Positions 5,024 to 12,023 of a DNA stretch of 14,564 nucleotides are shown here, piece after piece. A model generated the notes under the pieces. The model saw nothing but the letters and a program-made list of their open reading frames with translations, searched no databases and had not been told where the DNA came from. Made by a program: the position numbers and the translations under genes. Source of the DNA: an uncultured Acidobacteriota bacterium (GTDB taxonomy: Bacteria > Acidobacteriota > Blastocatellia > Pyrinomonadales > Pyrinomonadaceae); NCBI GenBank assembly GCA_902826385.1, contig CADEEU010000012.1:3030-17593 (forward strand). The letters are read 5' to 3'. Within the stretch, counting starts at the first letter, position 1; each line of letters starts with the position of its first letter.

Positions 5024-6481
5024 ATGCAATTCAAACAATTTTATTTAGGCTGCCTTTCGCATGCTTCCTATTACATCGGCTCGGGCGATGAGGCGGCGAT
5101 CATCGATCCGCAGCGGGATGTTGAGCAGTATCTGGACGAGGCGGAAACGCACGGACAAAAGATCAAGTACATTATCGAGACACATTCGCACGCCGATTTT
5201 GTCAGCGGGCACGTTGAGCTGGCGGCGAAGACCGGTGCCGAGATCGTTTATGGACAGCGGGCGAATACGCGGTTCGAGACGCTAAAGGTGAAGGATGGCG
5301 ACGAGCTTTTTGTCGGCGATGTGAAGCTCAGCTTTTTGGAAACGCCGGGACATACGCCCGAAGGGATTACGATCGTTGCCGAGTACCGGAGCGGAGATAC
5401 TCCTCCTGTCCCCATCGGCGGTTCCTCCGTTGAAAGTTCGCTCGAACGTCGAAGCGACATTCGTGAGGACAGTGTCCTCGCTCCGAAAATGTTTACCGGT
5501 GACACATTGTTTATCGGCGATGTCGGGCGGCCGGACCTGATCGGGTCGAAGGGATTCACGGCGCAGCAGATGGGCGAGATGCTTTATGATTCGCTGCACG
5601 AAAAGATTCTGAAAATGCCGGACGAAACGGAAGTTTACCCGGCACACGGTGCGGGCAGTTTGTGCGGCAAGTCGCTGTCGAAGGAGACGTGGTCGACGCT
5701 CGGCGAACAGCGGCGGTTTAACTACGCATTGCAGCCGATGACTAAGGAAGAATTTGTAAAAATCGTCGCGGCCGATCAGCCGGAGGTTCCGGCGTATTTT
5801 CCGGAGAGTGCGGCGAAGAACCTTGAAGGTTCGGCGTCGCTTGCGGATCTTGAAAAGCCGACACAGCTTTCGACCGAGGAGATAGACGGCTTCGACGGGA
5901 TCGTTATGGACGTGCGGGCCAATGCGGAATATGGCACCGGGCATGTGCCTAATTCGATAAATATCGGCCTCGGCGGCCAATTCGCGTCGTGGGCCGGCAC
6001 GCTTGTTCCAATCGGGACGAACATCGCCGTCGTCGCCGAAACGGACGCGCAGGTTGACGAGGCGTTTACGCGCCTTGCTCGCGTCGGGCATGAATCGGTA
6101 AAAGGATTTATTTTGATCGACGATTACACGGCGGAGAAAAAGCAGATCGAACAGGTTTCGGTTCAGGAGGTTTTCGAACTGACGCAGACGGAAAAATATC
6201 TTCAGTTCGTCGATGTTCGCCGCCCCGCTGAACATGCTGCCGGCCACGCCGTGCGAACGCTGAACATTCCGCTCGATAAACTTCCGAAGGAATTCGCCAG
6301 GCTCGATCCGCAAGTGCCGACGTACGTGATCTGTCAGGGCGGTTACCGCTCAAGCCTCGGCACAAGCATTTTGGAAAATGCGGGATTCAAAAAGGTGTAT
6401 AACGTCACGGGCGGCACTGCGGCATGGGTCGATGCGGGGTTGGAGACCGCAGCTTCGGCAACCGCCTGTGCCGGTAAGTAA
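5024..6481 (+). CDS. cstB: CstB-like persulfide dioxygenase-rhodanese fusion
   Basis: A 485-residue cytoplasmic enzyme. Residues 1-250 form a metallo-beta-lactamase domain of the ETHE1/persulfide dioxygenase type: THSHADF (H54, H56, D58), PGHTPEG (H110), TGDTLFIGDVGRPDL (D160) and YPAHGAGSLCG (H208). H110 and D160 with H54 would hold the iron. Residues about 285-370 are a rhodanese-like domain without the catalytic cysteine (VVAETD at its place). Residues about 392-475 are an active rhodanese, ICQGGYRSS with C437. This order matches CstB of Staphylococcus aureus, which turns persulfides into thiosulfate via sulfite. The ATG at 5024 has GGAG 6 nt upstream. A 33-residue insert (122-154) just before the D160 motif is not usual in the family. 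Middle gene of the sulfur operon. Confidence 0.93.
   Translation: MQFKQFYLGCLSHASYYIGSGDEAAIIDPQRDVEQYLDEAETHGQKIKYIIETHSHADFVSGHVELAAKTGAEIVYGQRANTRFETLKVKDGDELFVGDVKLSFLETPGHTPEGITIVAEYRSGDTPPVPIGGSSVESSLERRSDIREDSVLAPKMFTGDTLFIGDVGRPDLIGSKGFTAQQMGEMLYDSLHEKILKMPDETEVYPAHGAGSLCGKSLSKETWSTLGEQRRFNYALQPMTKEEFVKIVAADQPEVPAYFPESAAKNLEGSASLADLEKPTQLSTEEIDGFDGIVMDVRANAEYGTGHVPNSINIGLGGQFASWAGTLVPIGTNIAVVAETDAQVDEAFTRLARVGHESVKGFILIDDYTAEKKQIEQVSVQEVFELTQTEKYLQFVDVRRPAEHAAGHAVRTLNIPLDKLPKEFARLDPQVPTYVICQGGYRSSLGTSILENAGFKKVYNVTGGTAAWVDAGLETAASATACAGK
5387..5485. repeat. 99-bp in-frame insert with terminal inverted repeats inside cstB
   Basis: The insert interrupts the dioxygenase domain between AEY and KMFTGD. 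It begins CGGAGCG (5387-5393) and ends with the exact inverse CGCTCCG (5479-5485); partial matching extends inward to about 15 bp. Each end also has its own small hairpin: GGAG-ATA-CTCC (5393-5403) and GAGGACA-G-TGTCCTC (5465-5479). The length is 33 codons and keeps the frame. This looks like a small palindromic element tolerated inside a protein, comparable in style to the Rickettsia palindromic elements. Its origin is unproven. Confidence 0.55.
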
Positions 6482-6493
6482 TGGGTGAATGAA

Positions 6494-6904
6494 ATGAGAT
6501 TGTTAACGTTGATGCTGTTTTCGGTCGTTCTTTTTGCCGGGTGCCAGTCGGGGCCGACCGTCCCGACCGATTCGCCGCCGGTTTCAAAAACCGGTGTGAG
6601 CGAAATGGCCCCGTCGGAAGCAAAGCCGGCGGTCGAAGCTGCATACTCACAGTTGGTGGACGTCAGAACTGTAGAAGAGTACAAGGCCGGACACGCGTCA
6701 AGAGCACGTAATATTCCGCTCGACGTTCTTCCGACCAGTCTTGATAAAATCGACAAGAACGAGCCGGTTTACCTGATCTGCCGTACGGACAATCGGTCAA
6801 GGCAGGCGGCGAAAATCTTGAGCAACGCCGGGTTCGGACAGATCGTCGTTATCACGGGCGGAACCGAGGCTTGGGAGTCGGCCGGGCTGCCGATGGAAAA
6901 ATAA
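6494..6904 (+). CDS. Lipoprotein rhodanese
   Basis: A 136-residue protein with a lipoprotein signal (MRLLTLMLFSVVLFAGC; lipidated Cys at 17), a Pro/Ser/Thr-rich linker (20-45), and one rhodanese domain: QLVDVRTVEEYKAGHASRA, active loop LICRTDNRSRQA with C96, and ITGGTEAWESAGLP. It would act in the periplasm or on a membrane surface, taking sulfane sulfur outside the cytoplasm. I chose the ATG at 6494 because it starts the signal peptide; GTG at 6485 is possible and neither has a Shine-Dalgarno sequence. It begins 12 bp after cstB, so it belongs to the same operon. Its domain resembles the last rhodanese of cstB at about 40 of 81 aligned positions by my count, suggesting duplication of that domain plus gain of a signal peptide. 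Confidence 0.87.
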   Translation: MRLLTLMLFSVVLFAGCQSGPTVPTDSPPVSKTGVSEMAPSEAKPAVEAAYSQLVDVRTVEEYKAGHASRARNIPLDVLPTSLDKIDKNEPVYLICRTDNRSRQAAKILSNAGFGQIVVITGGTEAWESAGLPMEK

Positions 6905-6937
6905 GGTCAGGCACGCGGCGTTGCCGCTGTCGGTAAA

Positions 6938-7552
6938 ATGAACAGAAAAATCCACTGGGAACAGGTTTATGCGACCAAGAGATTCGACGCGGTAAGTTGG
7001 TATCGCGATCATCTTGATACGTCGCTAAAGATGATCGCGGAAACAGGCGTCGCAAAGGACGCTGCGATCATCGATGTCGGCGGTGGAAGCTCGACGCTGG
7101 TTGACGACCTTCTTTCCGCGGGCTATTCGGATGTGTCGGTGCTGGACATTTCGGCCGAGGCGATCGCCGTTAGCCGGGAGCGTTTGGAAGATCGGAGTTT
7201 AAACGTCAAATGGATCGCGGCCGATATTACCGAGGCTGATCTGGCTGAAGATAGATACGACGTGTGGCATGACCGCGCCGTTTTTCATTTTCTCGTTGAT
7301 GCTGAAGATCGTCGAAAATATATCGCTCTGGCGATGCGTTCGGTAAAGTCCGGCGGACATTTGATAGTCGCATCCTTCGCTCCCGACGGTCCGCAAAAAT
7401 GCAGCGGGCTCGATGTTGTCAGATACAGTGCGGAATCTATGTTAGAGGAATTTGGCGACGGTGTTCGCCTGGTTTCCAGCATGAAAGAGATGCACAACAC
7501 TCCGTTCGAAACTACGCAGTCGTTTGTCTATTGTCACTTTCTAAAAAGCTAA
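6938..7552 (+). CDS. Class I SAM-dependent methyltransferase of the sulfur operon
   Basis: A 204-residue soluble protein. It opens with KIHWEQVYATKRFDAVSWYR, a pattern shared by a subgroup of small methyltransferases. Then come SAM motif I IIDVGGGSSTLVDDLL (44-59), D70 at the end of strand 2 (VLDIS), IAADI (93-97), DVWHDRAVFHFL (108-119) and VKSGGHLIVASF (136-147). The substrate is unknown. It lies 33 bp after the lipoprotein rhodanese in the same direction, with no clear promoter or Shine-Dalgarno sequence between, so it is probably the last gene of the operon. The context suggests a thiol, sulfide or arsenical substrate, but a protein or quinone target cannot be excluded. Its stop overlaps that of the convergent membrane-protein gene by 4 bp. 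Confidence 0.82.
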   Translation: MNRKIHWEQVYATKRFDAVSWYRDHLDTSLKMIAETGVAKDAAIIDVGGGSSTLVDDLLSAGYSDVSVLDISAEAIAVSRERLEDRSLNVKWIAADITEADLAEDRYDVWHDRAVFHFLVDAEDRRKYIALAMRSVKSGGHLIVASFAPDGPQKCSGLDVVRYSAESMLEEFGDGVRLVSSMKEMHNTPFETTQSFVYCHFLKS

Positions 7553-8883
7553 ATCTCTTTCTGCGCAAGGCGGCTCCAGTGTTTGGTGCCGCGGCGGCTG
7601 AAGTCGGGTGAACTGTTGGCTGATTGAACGGCCTGCTGAAAAATTTCCCGGGCCTGATCGGTTTTGCCTTGTGCTTTTAGGACCTTGCCGAAATAGTAAA
7701 GCCCTTCGACATCGGCCGAGCGGCGGATGGTGAATTTTTCGAGAGCGTCGTGGGCCTGATCGAGCATTCCCGCGGTGAAGTATGTTTCACCGACCTCGCG
7801 CCAAACTTCACTGAGCGCGTGCTTGTCGTTCTGTTCTAACACCACCGCGAAATGGTCTAACGCTTTCTGCAGATTTCCTTTTGTACGCTCGATCCTGCCC
7901 ATTTCATAATTGGCATCTATCTCGACTTCGTCGATTTCCAGGGCTTTCTTAAGGTGTTCGATGGCTTTTTCTTCCTGGCGGCGTTGAAGGTATATGAGAG
8001 CGAGTTGGACGTGGGCGTCGGCGTCTTTCGGATTTACGGTCGCGTTTTGCAGAAAGCGTTTCAGGTTCTGTTTCTGCCGCATCGCGTTGCCGAAACCGCG
8101 CACTTCGCCGCCCAGATATCCGCCAAAATGAAGGACCACCATCATGATCAGGAACGGCGAAAACATCCACGGCGAAACGTATTGGAAAATGTACATCCCG
8201 GCGCTGAGCGACAGCCACGAAAGCGCTACGACAAGAACCGCAACTCCGTAATGCGCACCAAAAACCGTACGCAGTGCGAACACCATGAACACGCCAAAGA
8301 GCACACTGCTCGCTACCCAAAGCGCAAGAAAGACTGGTGGGCCGGCGTTTAGAAATGAAAACGCGAAACCAAGAACCGCGAACGGCAAATGCGCCGCGGC
8401 CCACGCACTAAGTGTACAAATTGCGAGCGTACCGTAATCGCGCCGGATAATCAGCCCAAAGCTGCCGAGGCTGCCGAAAATGCTCATCAGCAAGATCGCC
8501 GATGGCACATAAAAGATAGAAAGCAGCAGCACCGGATGGTAAAACTTATATGGGTCGAACGAAAAGAACGAGAAGAATCGGTCGCCGATCAGGGGAATTC
8601 GCGGACGGGCGGAATTAGCCCTTTCATATTCCGCCGTCGCCCGTTCGGCCGCGGCTCGTTCCTGAGCCGGGTCTTCGATCTCCCTGTAACTGTAATCGTA
8701 AAATTCCGAAAATCCCGGTATTCGATACGAAGCGTCAAGCACCGTGTTAACCGATACGTAAAAGCCAATCGACACAACCAGCACGGCCACAACAGCAAAC
8801 GTCCAACTGCCTTTGTCCATCAGATCGCTCATCGCGGACGCGGGACCGTAATAAAGACGTAATAAGGATTTTACTTGATCCAT
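7549..8883 (-). CDS. Multi-pass membrane protein with Yip1-like domain and C-terminal TPR repeats
   Basis: A 444-residue inner-membrane protein. The N-terminal half (1-262) has about six hydrophobic segments, near 28-46, 117-137, 150-172, 182-204, 208-229 and 241-259, in a layout like the Yip1 family. A charged stretch rich in Arg, Glu and Ala (about 68-95) lies in the first loop. From about residue 285 there are four TPR-like helix pairs (287-320, 323-354, 358-388, 393-424) with the usual spacing of Ala, Leu, Tyr and Asp/Glu residues. The TPR part probably binds a protein partner in the cytoplasm; no enzymatic motif is visible. The ATG lacks a strong ribosome-binding site but has a TTGACA promoter upstream. 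It converges on the sulfur operon with a 4-bp stop overlap, so transcription of the two may interfere. Confidence 0.8.
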   Translation of the reverse strand: MDQVKSLLRLYYGPASAMSDLMDKGSWTFAVVAVLVVSIGFYVSVNTVLDASYRIPGFSEFYDYSYREIEDPAQERAAAERATAEYERANSARPRIPLIGDRFFSFFSFDPYKFYHPVLLLSIFYVPSAILLMSIFGSLGSFGLIIRRDYGTLAICTLSAWAAAHLPFAVLGFAFSFLNAGPPVFLALWVASSVLFGVFMVFALRTVFGAHYGVAVLVVALSWLSLSAGMYIFQYVSPWMFSPFLIMMVVLHFGGYLGGEVRGFGNAMRQKQNLKRFLQNATVNPKDADAHVQLALIYLQRRQEEKAIEHLKKALEIDEVEIDANYEMGRIERTKGNLQKALDHFAVVLEQNDKHALSEVWREVGETYFTAGMLDQAHDALEKFTIRRSADVEGLYYFGKVLKAQGKTDQAREIFQQAVQSANSSPDFSRRGTKHWSRLAQKEI

Positions 8884-8926
8884 TACTAAGAAGAGTTGGC
8901 AGGAGCCGACCTTGGTCTCGAGTCAC

Positions 8927-8956
8927 ATCGTAAGGGTGAGCCGGAGAGCTTGTCAA
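8927..8956 (-). promoter_or_regulatory. Predicted promoter of the Yip1-TPR gene
   Basis: Minus strand: perfect TTGACA (8956-8951), 18-bp spacer, TACGAT (8932-8927; four of six). This gives a leader of about 35 nt before the ATG at 8883. Confidence 0.5.
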
Positions 8957-8991
8957 CTGATTTTTCATCGGCAAAAGGTCTATTTCCATGT

Positions 8992-8997
8992 TAAAAT
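8992..8997 (+). promoter_or_regulatory. Leaderless-type -10 box of the VapB-like antitoxin gene
   Basis: TAAAAT ends 6 nt before the ATG at 9004, the same spacing as at the two DUF433 genes. No Shine-Dalgarno sequence and no convincing -35 box. Confidence 0.45.
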
Positions 8998-9003
8998 GCG
9001 GTT

Positions 9004-9270
9004 ATGAGTTTGACGGAAATACTAGAGGAAGTAGCTAAATTGAGTCCGGATGAACGGGATAAAGTAGCGAAAGCCCTCGCTACGTCGAACGACCACGGGT
9101 CCAACCAAGAAGGGGATTTGCGAAGCCGTCAGCGTGAGCTTAACGAAAGGTTAGTTGCGGAAGGCCTTTTGAGAGGCCTGCCCACGCGAGATCTTGGACC
9201 TCGGAAATTCAATCCCGTGAAAATCAAGGGCAAACCTCTGTCGGAAACTATTATCGAGGAACGTCGGTAG
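9004..9270 (+). CDS. Putative VapB-like antitoxin of a PIN toxin
   Basis: An 88-residue, highly charged protein. The N-terminal part (MSLTEILEEVAKLSPDERDKVAKAL) is a predicted helix often seen in small addiction-module antitoxins. A linker rich in Asn, Gln and Ser follows, and the C-terminal half (PTRDLGPRKFNPVKIKGKPLSETIIEER) resembles the toxin-wrapping tail of antitoxins paired with PIN-domain toxins. I cannot assign a named family with certainty. The assignment leans on position: its TAG is followed at once by the GTG start of a PIN-domain gene that is now broken. The toxin cannot work as read, so this antitoxin is probably a relic or free to act elsewhere. The start has a -10 box 6 nt upstream. 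Confidence 0.65.
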   Translation: MSLTEILEEVAKLSPDERDKVAKALATSNDHGSNQEGDLRSRQRELNERLVAEGLLRGLPTRDLGPRKFNPVKIKGKPLSETIIEERR

Positions 9271-9631
9271 GTGGAAGTAGCCTTCTTTGATACCAGCGCT
9301 CTCGCGAAACGATATATTGACGAGAAAGGCTCGGCCTGGGTCGCCGATTTTTTCAGTGATGAAGTTGATAGTTTGGCTTACATCGCCGAGATCACGATTG
9401 TAGAGCTAACCTCGGCGGTCGAGGGGCGGCTCCTTATCGTCGGACGAAGCCAAAGAACTTTTAGATATTTTCGATAGTCATCTGTTGAGCCAATATTACG
9501 TTCTCGAACTAAATTCTAACCTTATCGATAGGGCTCGCGCTATCGTTGTTTCGGCTGACAACGAAATGTTGACGGCTGCACGTGCGATGGGGGCTGCGGA
9601 CCGAAGACCCGAACGATTATCCATAGAATGA
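9271..9631 (+). pseudogene. VapC-like PIN-domain toxin, frameshifted and internally deleted
   Basis: The first frame reads from GTG 9271: VAFFDTSALAKRYIDEKGSAWV, with the first PIN aspartate D7, and ITIVELTSAVE with the conserved Glu. About position 9424 the frame shifts by one. The same protein goes on in the next frame as GGSLSSDEAKELLDIFDSH, YVLELNSNLIDRARA, then VVSADNEMLTAARAMG, ending at TGA 9629-9631. Between LIDRARA and VVSADNEM the family normally has about 25-30 residues with the catalytic LRxYDAxQLA segment; it is missing. At least two lesions therefore make it non-functional. The final TGA overlaps the fumC ATG (ATGA). Confidence 0.8.
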
Positions 9632-11031
9632 CAGCAAAACAAATGTCAAAACAAACACGCATCGAAACCGATTCGATGGGCGAGATCGAAGTACGGTCGG
9701 ATGTTTACTGGGGTGCGCAGACCGAGCGAAGCTTGAAGCATTTCAACATCGGGTTCGATGTCATGCCGCGTGAGGTGATTCGCGCGCTCGGCATTTTGAA
9801 GAAGGCGGCGGCGATCGTTAATTTCGACCTTGGAAAGCTGGACGGAGACAAACTGAAGTTTGTCGTACAAGCGGCGGATGAGGTCATCGAAGGAAAGCTG
9901 GACGAGCATTTCCCGCTTCGCGTGTGGCAGACCGGTTCGGGGACGCAGACGAACATGAACGCGAACGAGGTCATCTCGAACCGGGCAATTGAGATCGCGG
10001 GCGGCGAGATGGGTTCGAAAAAACCGGTGCATCCGAACGACGATGTTAATAAATCCCAATCGTCGAACGACACGTTCCCGACGGCGATGTACATCGCTGC
10101 GGCCGAACGTTTGACCGCTCTGATTCCGGAACTGCAGAAGGTTAGTGACGCGATCAAGGCCAAGGCGACGGAGTTCGAAGGCGTCGTAAAGATCGGCCGA
10201 ACACACCTACAGGACGCGACGCCGGTGACCGTCACACAAGAATTTAACGGCTGGGCGAATTTGATCGACCGCGATATTGAACGGTTGCGATTGGTCATGC
10301 CTGGGTTGCTCGACCTTGCCATCGGCGGCACCGCTGTTGGAACGGGATTGAACGCACATCCGGAATTTGCCGAGCGGGCCGCGGCCAAGATTGCGGAATT
10401 GACGGGTTTACCGTTCAAATCGCATCCGGATAAATTTGCCGCGCTATCGGCTCACGATGAGGTAGTTTTTGCTTCCGGTGCATTAAAAACGCTTGCGGCT
10501 TCGTTGATGAAGATCGCGAACGATATCCGCTGGCTCGCCTCCGGCCCTCGCTGCGGGATCGGCGAAATTTCGCTCCCCGAAAACGAGCCCGGGTCGTCCA
10601 TAATGCCCGGTAAGGTCAATCCGACGCAGAGCGAAGCGATGACGATGGTTGCTGTGCAGGTATTTGGAAACGACGCCGCTATCGGGTTTGCCGGTTCGCA
10701 GGGGAACTTCGAGCTTAACGTTTTCAAGCCGGTGATGATCCACAATTTTCTGCACTCGGTGCGATTGATTCACGACGCCTGCCACGGCTTCGTCGACTAC
10801 TGCATCGCGGGAATCGAGTTGAACCGAGAGCAGATCGCTCGATATTTGCAGGATTCGCTTATGCTCGTCACTGCTCTGAATCAGCACATCGGTTACGATA
10901 ACGCTTCCAAGATTGCGAAAAATGCGCATAAGAAGGGAATTTCCTTGAAGGAATCGGCGATAGAGCTTGATCTGCTGACGTCGGAAAAGTTTGACGAGCT
11001 TGTAGTGGCGGAGCGGATGACGCGGCCATAG
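9628..11031 (+). CDS. fumC: Class II fumarate hydratase (fumarase C)
   Basis: A 467-residue, iron-independent tetrameric enzyme that interconverts fumarate and malate in the TCA cycle. Substrate-site segments are all present: SGTQTNMNANE (104-114), the B-site region HPNDDVNKSQSSND (135-148), GRTHLQDATPVT with catalytic H193, and the signature GSSIMPGKVNP (322-332) with S323, K329 and N331, matching E. coli FumC S318, K324 and N326. The length is normal. The start is not certain: ATG 9628 overlaps the stop of the broken toxin gene, while ATG 9643 begins MSKQTRIETDSMGEIEV, nearer the usual family start; neither has a Shine-Dalgarno sequence. The promoter is probably inside the decayed toxin gene or further upstream. 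A strong terminator follows. Confidence 0.95.
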   Translation: MTAKQMSKQTRIETDSMGEIEVRSDVYWGAQTERSLKHFNIGFDVMPREVIRALGILKKAAAIVNFDLGKLDGDKLKFVVQAADEVIEGKLDEHFPLRVWQTGSGTQTNMNANEVISNRAIEIAGGEMGSKKPVHPNDDVNKSQSSNDTFPTAMYIAAAERLTALIPELQKVSDAIKAKATEFEGVVKIGRTHLQDATPVTVTQEFNGWANLIDRDIERLRLVMPGLLDLAIGGTAVGTGLNAHPEFAERAAAKIAELTGLPFKSHPDKFAALSAHDEVVFASGALKTLAASLMKIANDIRWLASGPRCGIGEISLPENEPGSSIMPGKVNPTQSEAMTMVAVQVFGNDAAIGFAGSQGNFELNVFKPVMIHNFLHSVRLIHDACHGFVDYCIAGIELNREQIARYLQDSLMLVTALNQHIGYDNASKIAKNAHKKGISLKESAIELDLLTSEKFDELVVAERMTRP

Positions 11032-11068
11032 ACCGGAATGCGAACTTTAGTTCCCGCTTAGAATCGAA

Positions 11069-11098
11069 AAGCCGCCCGCGTCGTGCGGGCGGCTTTTT
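11069..11098 (+). terminator. Rho-independent terminator after fumC
   Basis: AAGCCGCCCGC (11069-11079) pairs perfectly with GCGGGCGGCTT (11085-11095) around a 5-nt loop and runs into a T tract up to 11098. It is 40 bp after the fumC stop. The A run at 11067-11070 could also end transcription from the other strand. Confidence 0.9.
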
Positions 11099-11155
11099 AA
11101 TTCGCGGAAATAGATAATTGCCGTAAACTACTCCGCGAAATCCTGGATATTTTTC

Positions 11156-11653
11156 TTAATGTCTTGCGGGCAGTCTGTTTATCTGCACCAAATTTCTGTT
11201 TGAATCAGCGGTCGGAGTTCGCTGTGGGACCGCGATATTGCCCATTATTTCACGATCGCCGCTTGGTGCGTATGGCAGTATTACGCGCCTTACGGCCTCG
11301 ATGTTCCGGCTTAAAAAAGTTACTGTCGCCAGGCTTCCCAACAGGGCAAGGAGCATCGAGAAAGCGGCCGTCGCGCAAACAGACAATCGCTGTTTTACCT
11401 TTGCCCAGCCGACCGGGCAGTCGGCAGTAAGAATCGTCCCGTCGCTGCGTTGAAAGTATCGCACACAAAGGCTCCCTTCGCTAACTACCAGAAGATTTTC
11501 GGCATCGTAACGCGTCATCCCGGAAAGGTTGTAAACATTAAGCTTACACTCGCCGCAAAAACGCTTGCGCTCGTTTCCGAACATCTCGTTCCAATCCGCC
11601 GAACACGGGCTGGCTACCTTTATATTGTCCAAAGGGCTGTCGAATCTGGGCAT
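11156..11653 (-). CDS. Cys-rich single-pass membrane protein of unknown function
   Basis: A 165-residue protein. The N-terminal domain (1-85) has five cysteines in a fixed pattern: SPCSADWNEMFGNE (C17), RFCGECKLNVYNLSGMT (C33, C36), SLCVRYFQRSDGTI (C63) and TADCPVG (C79). This suggests a small zinc ribbon or redox domain. One hydrophobic segment follows (about 92-114, with C93), then a polar, Pro-rich tail to the end. I recall many proteins with this same N-terminal pattern in Acidobacteriota but no described function. GGAG lies 5 nt before the ATG at 11653, one of the few clear ribosome-binding sites in the window. It is 100 bp downstream of the YafQ-like toxin on the same strand; a weak hairpin (11674-11686) lies between them. 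Confidence 0.75.
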   Translation of the reverse strand: MPRFDSPLDNIKVASPCSADWNEMFGNERKRFCGECKLNVYNLSGMTRYDAENLLVVSEGSLCVRYFQRSDGTILTADCPVGWAKVKQRLSVCATAAFSMLLALLGSLATVTFLSRNIEAVRRVILPYAPSGDREIMGNIAVPQRTPTADSNRNLVQINRLPARH

Positions 11654-11753
11654 ATTACTCCGTCAATAGGTCCCGGCGAACCGCCGATGTGTATTGAACG
11701 GATTGCGGATAACAATTTGCAGAGTTTTTCTGCCCGAATCGCGAATTTTAGTT

Positions 11754-12023
11754 TTAGTAAACTTCGTCGTGGGTGCCTATGTCGATAAAGACAGCTTTTT
11801 CTTCAACTGAAAAATAGAAAATGACACGGATATCGTATTCAACGCTGAAACTCCAAAGATCGCCTAAACGACCTGAGAGTTTGTGGGTGCGGAGCTTTAC
11901 ATCGAATGGGTCGTTCTGGAACAACGCCAGTTTTGAAAGGAATTTGGTCCTTAGTCGCGAATCACTGCCGATCCGCTTTTTGTAGGCCCGTTTGAAAGAA
12001 CTAGAATAGGAGATCTCAATCAT
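11754..12023 (-). CDS. RelE/ParE-superfamily mRNA interferase toxin, YafQ-like
   Basis: An 89-residue toxin: MIEISYSSSFKRAYKKRI, the helical FLSKLALFQNDPFD, then the core LRTHKLSGRLGDLWSFSVEY, DIRVIFYF and the ending IDIGTHDEVY. The H47, D64 and H85 positions correspond to catalytic or binding residues of the YafQ branch, which cuts ribosome-bound mRNA. The length is normal and no lesion is seen. I chose the ATG at 12023 because it gives the family N-terminus; it overlaps the end of the antitoxin gene by 8 bp, the usual coupled order. An in-frame ATG at 12047 would only add residues translated from the antitoxin region. Confidence 0.88.
   Translation of the reverse strand: MIEISYSSSFKRAYKKRIGSDSRLRTKFLSKLALFQNDPFDVKLRTHKLSGRLGDLWSFSVEYDIRVIFYFSVEEKAVFIDIGTHDEVY

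Noticed and set aside
5282..6313. A 343-codon open frame on the minus strand, antisense to the CstB-like gene
   Set aside because: It mirrors the codon bias of the gene opposite, is rich in Arg, and shows no domain; the plus strand has full motif support.
11674..11686. Terminator between the YafQ-like toxin and the Cys-rich gene
   Set aside because: CGGCG/CGCCG makes only a 5-bp stem with a 3-nt loop and no T tract follows on either strand.
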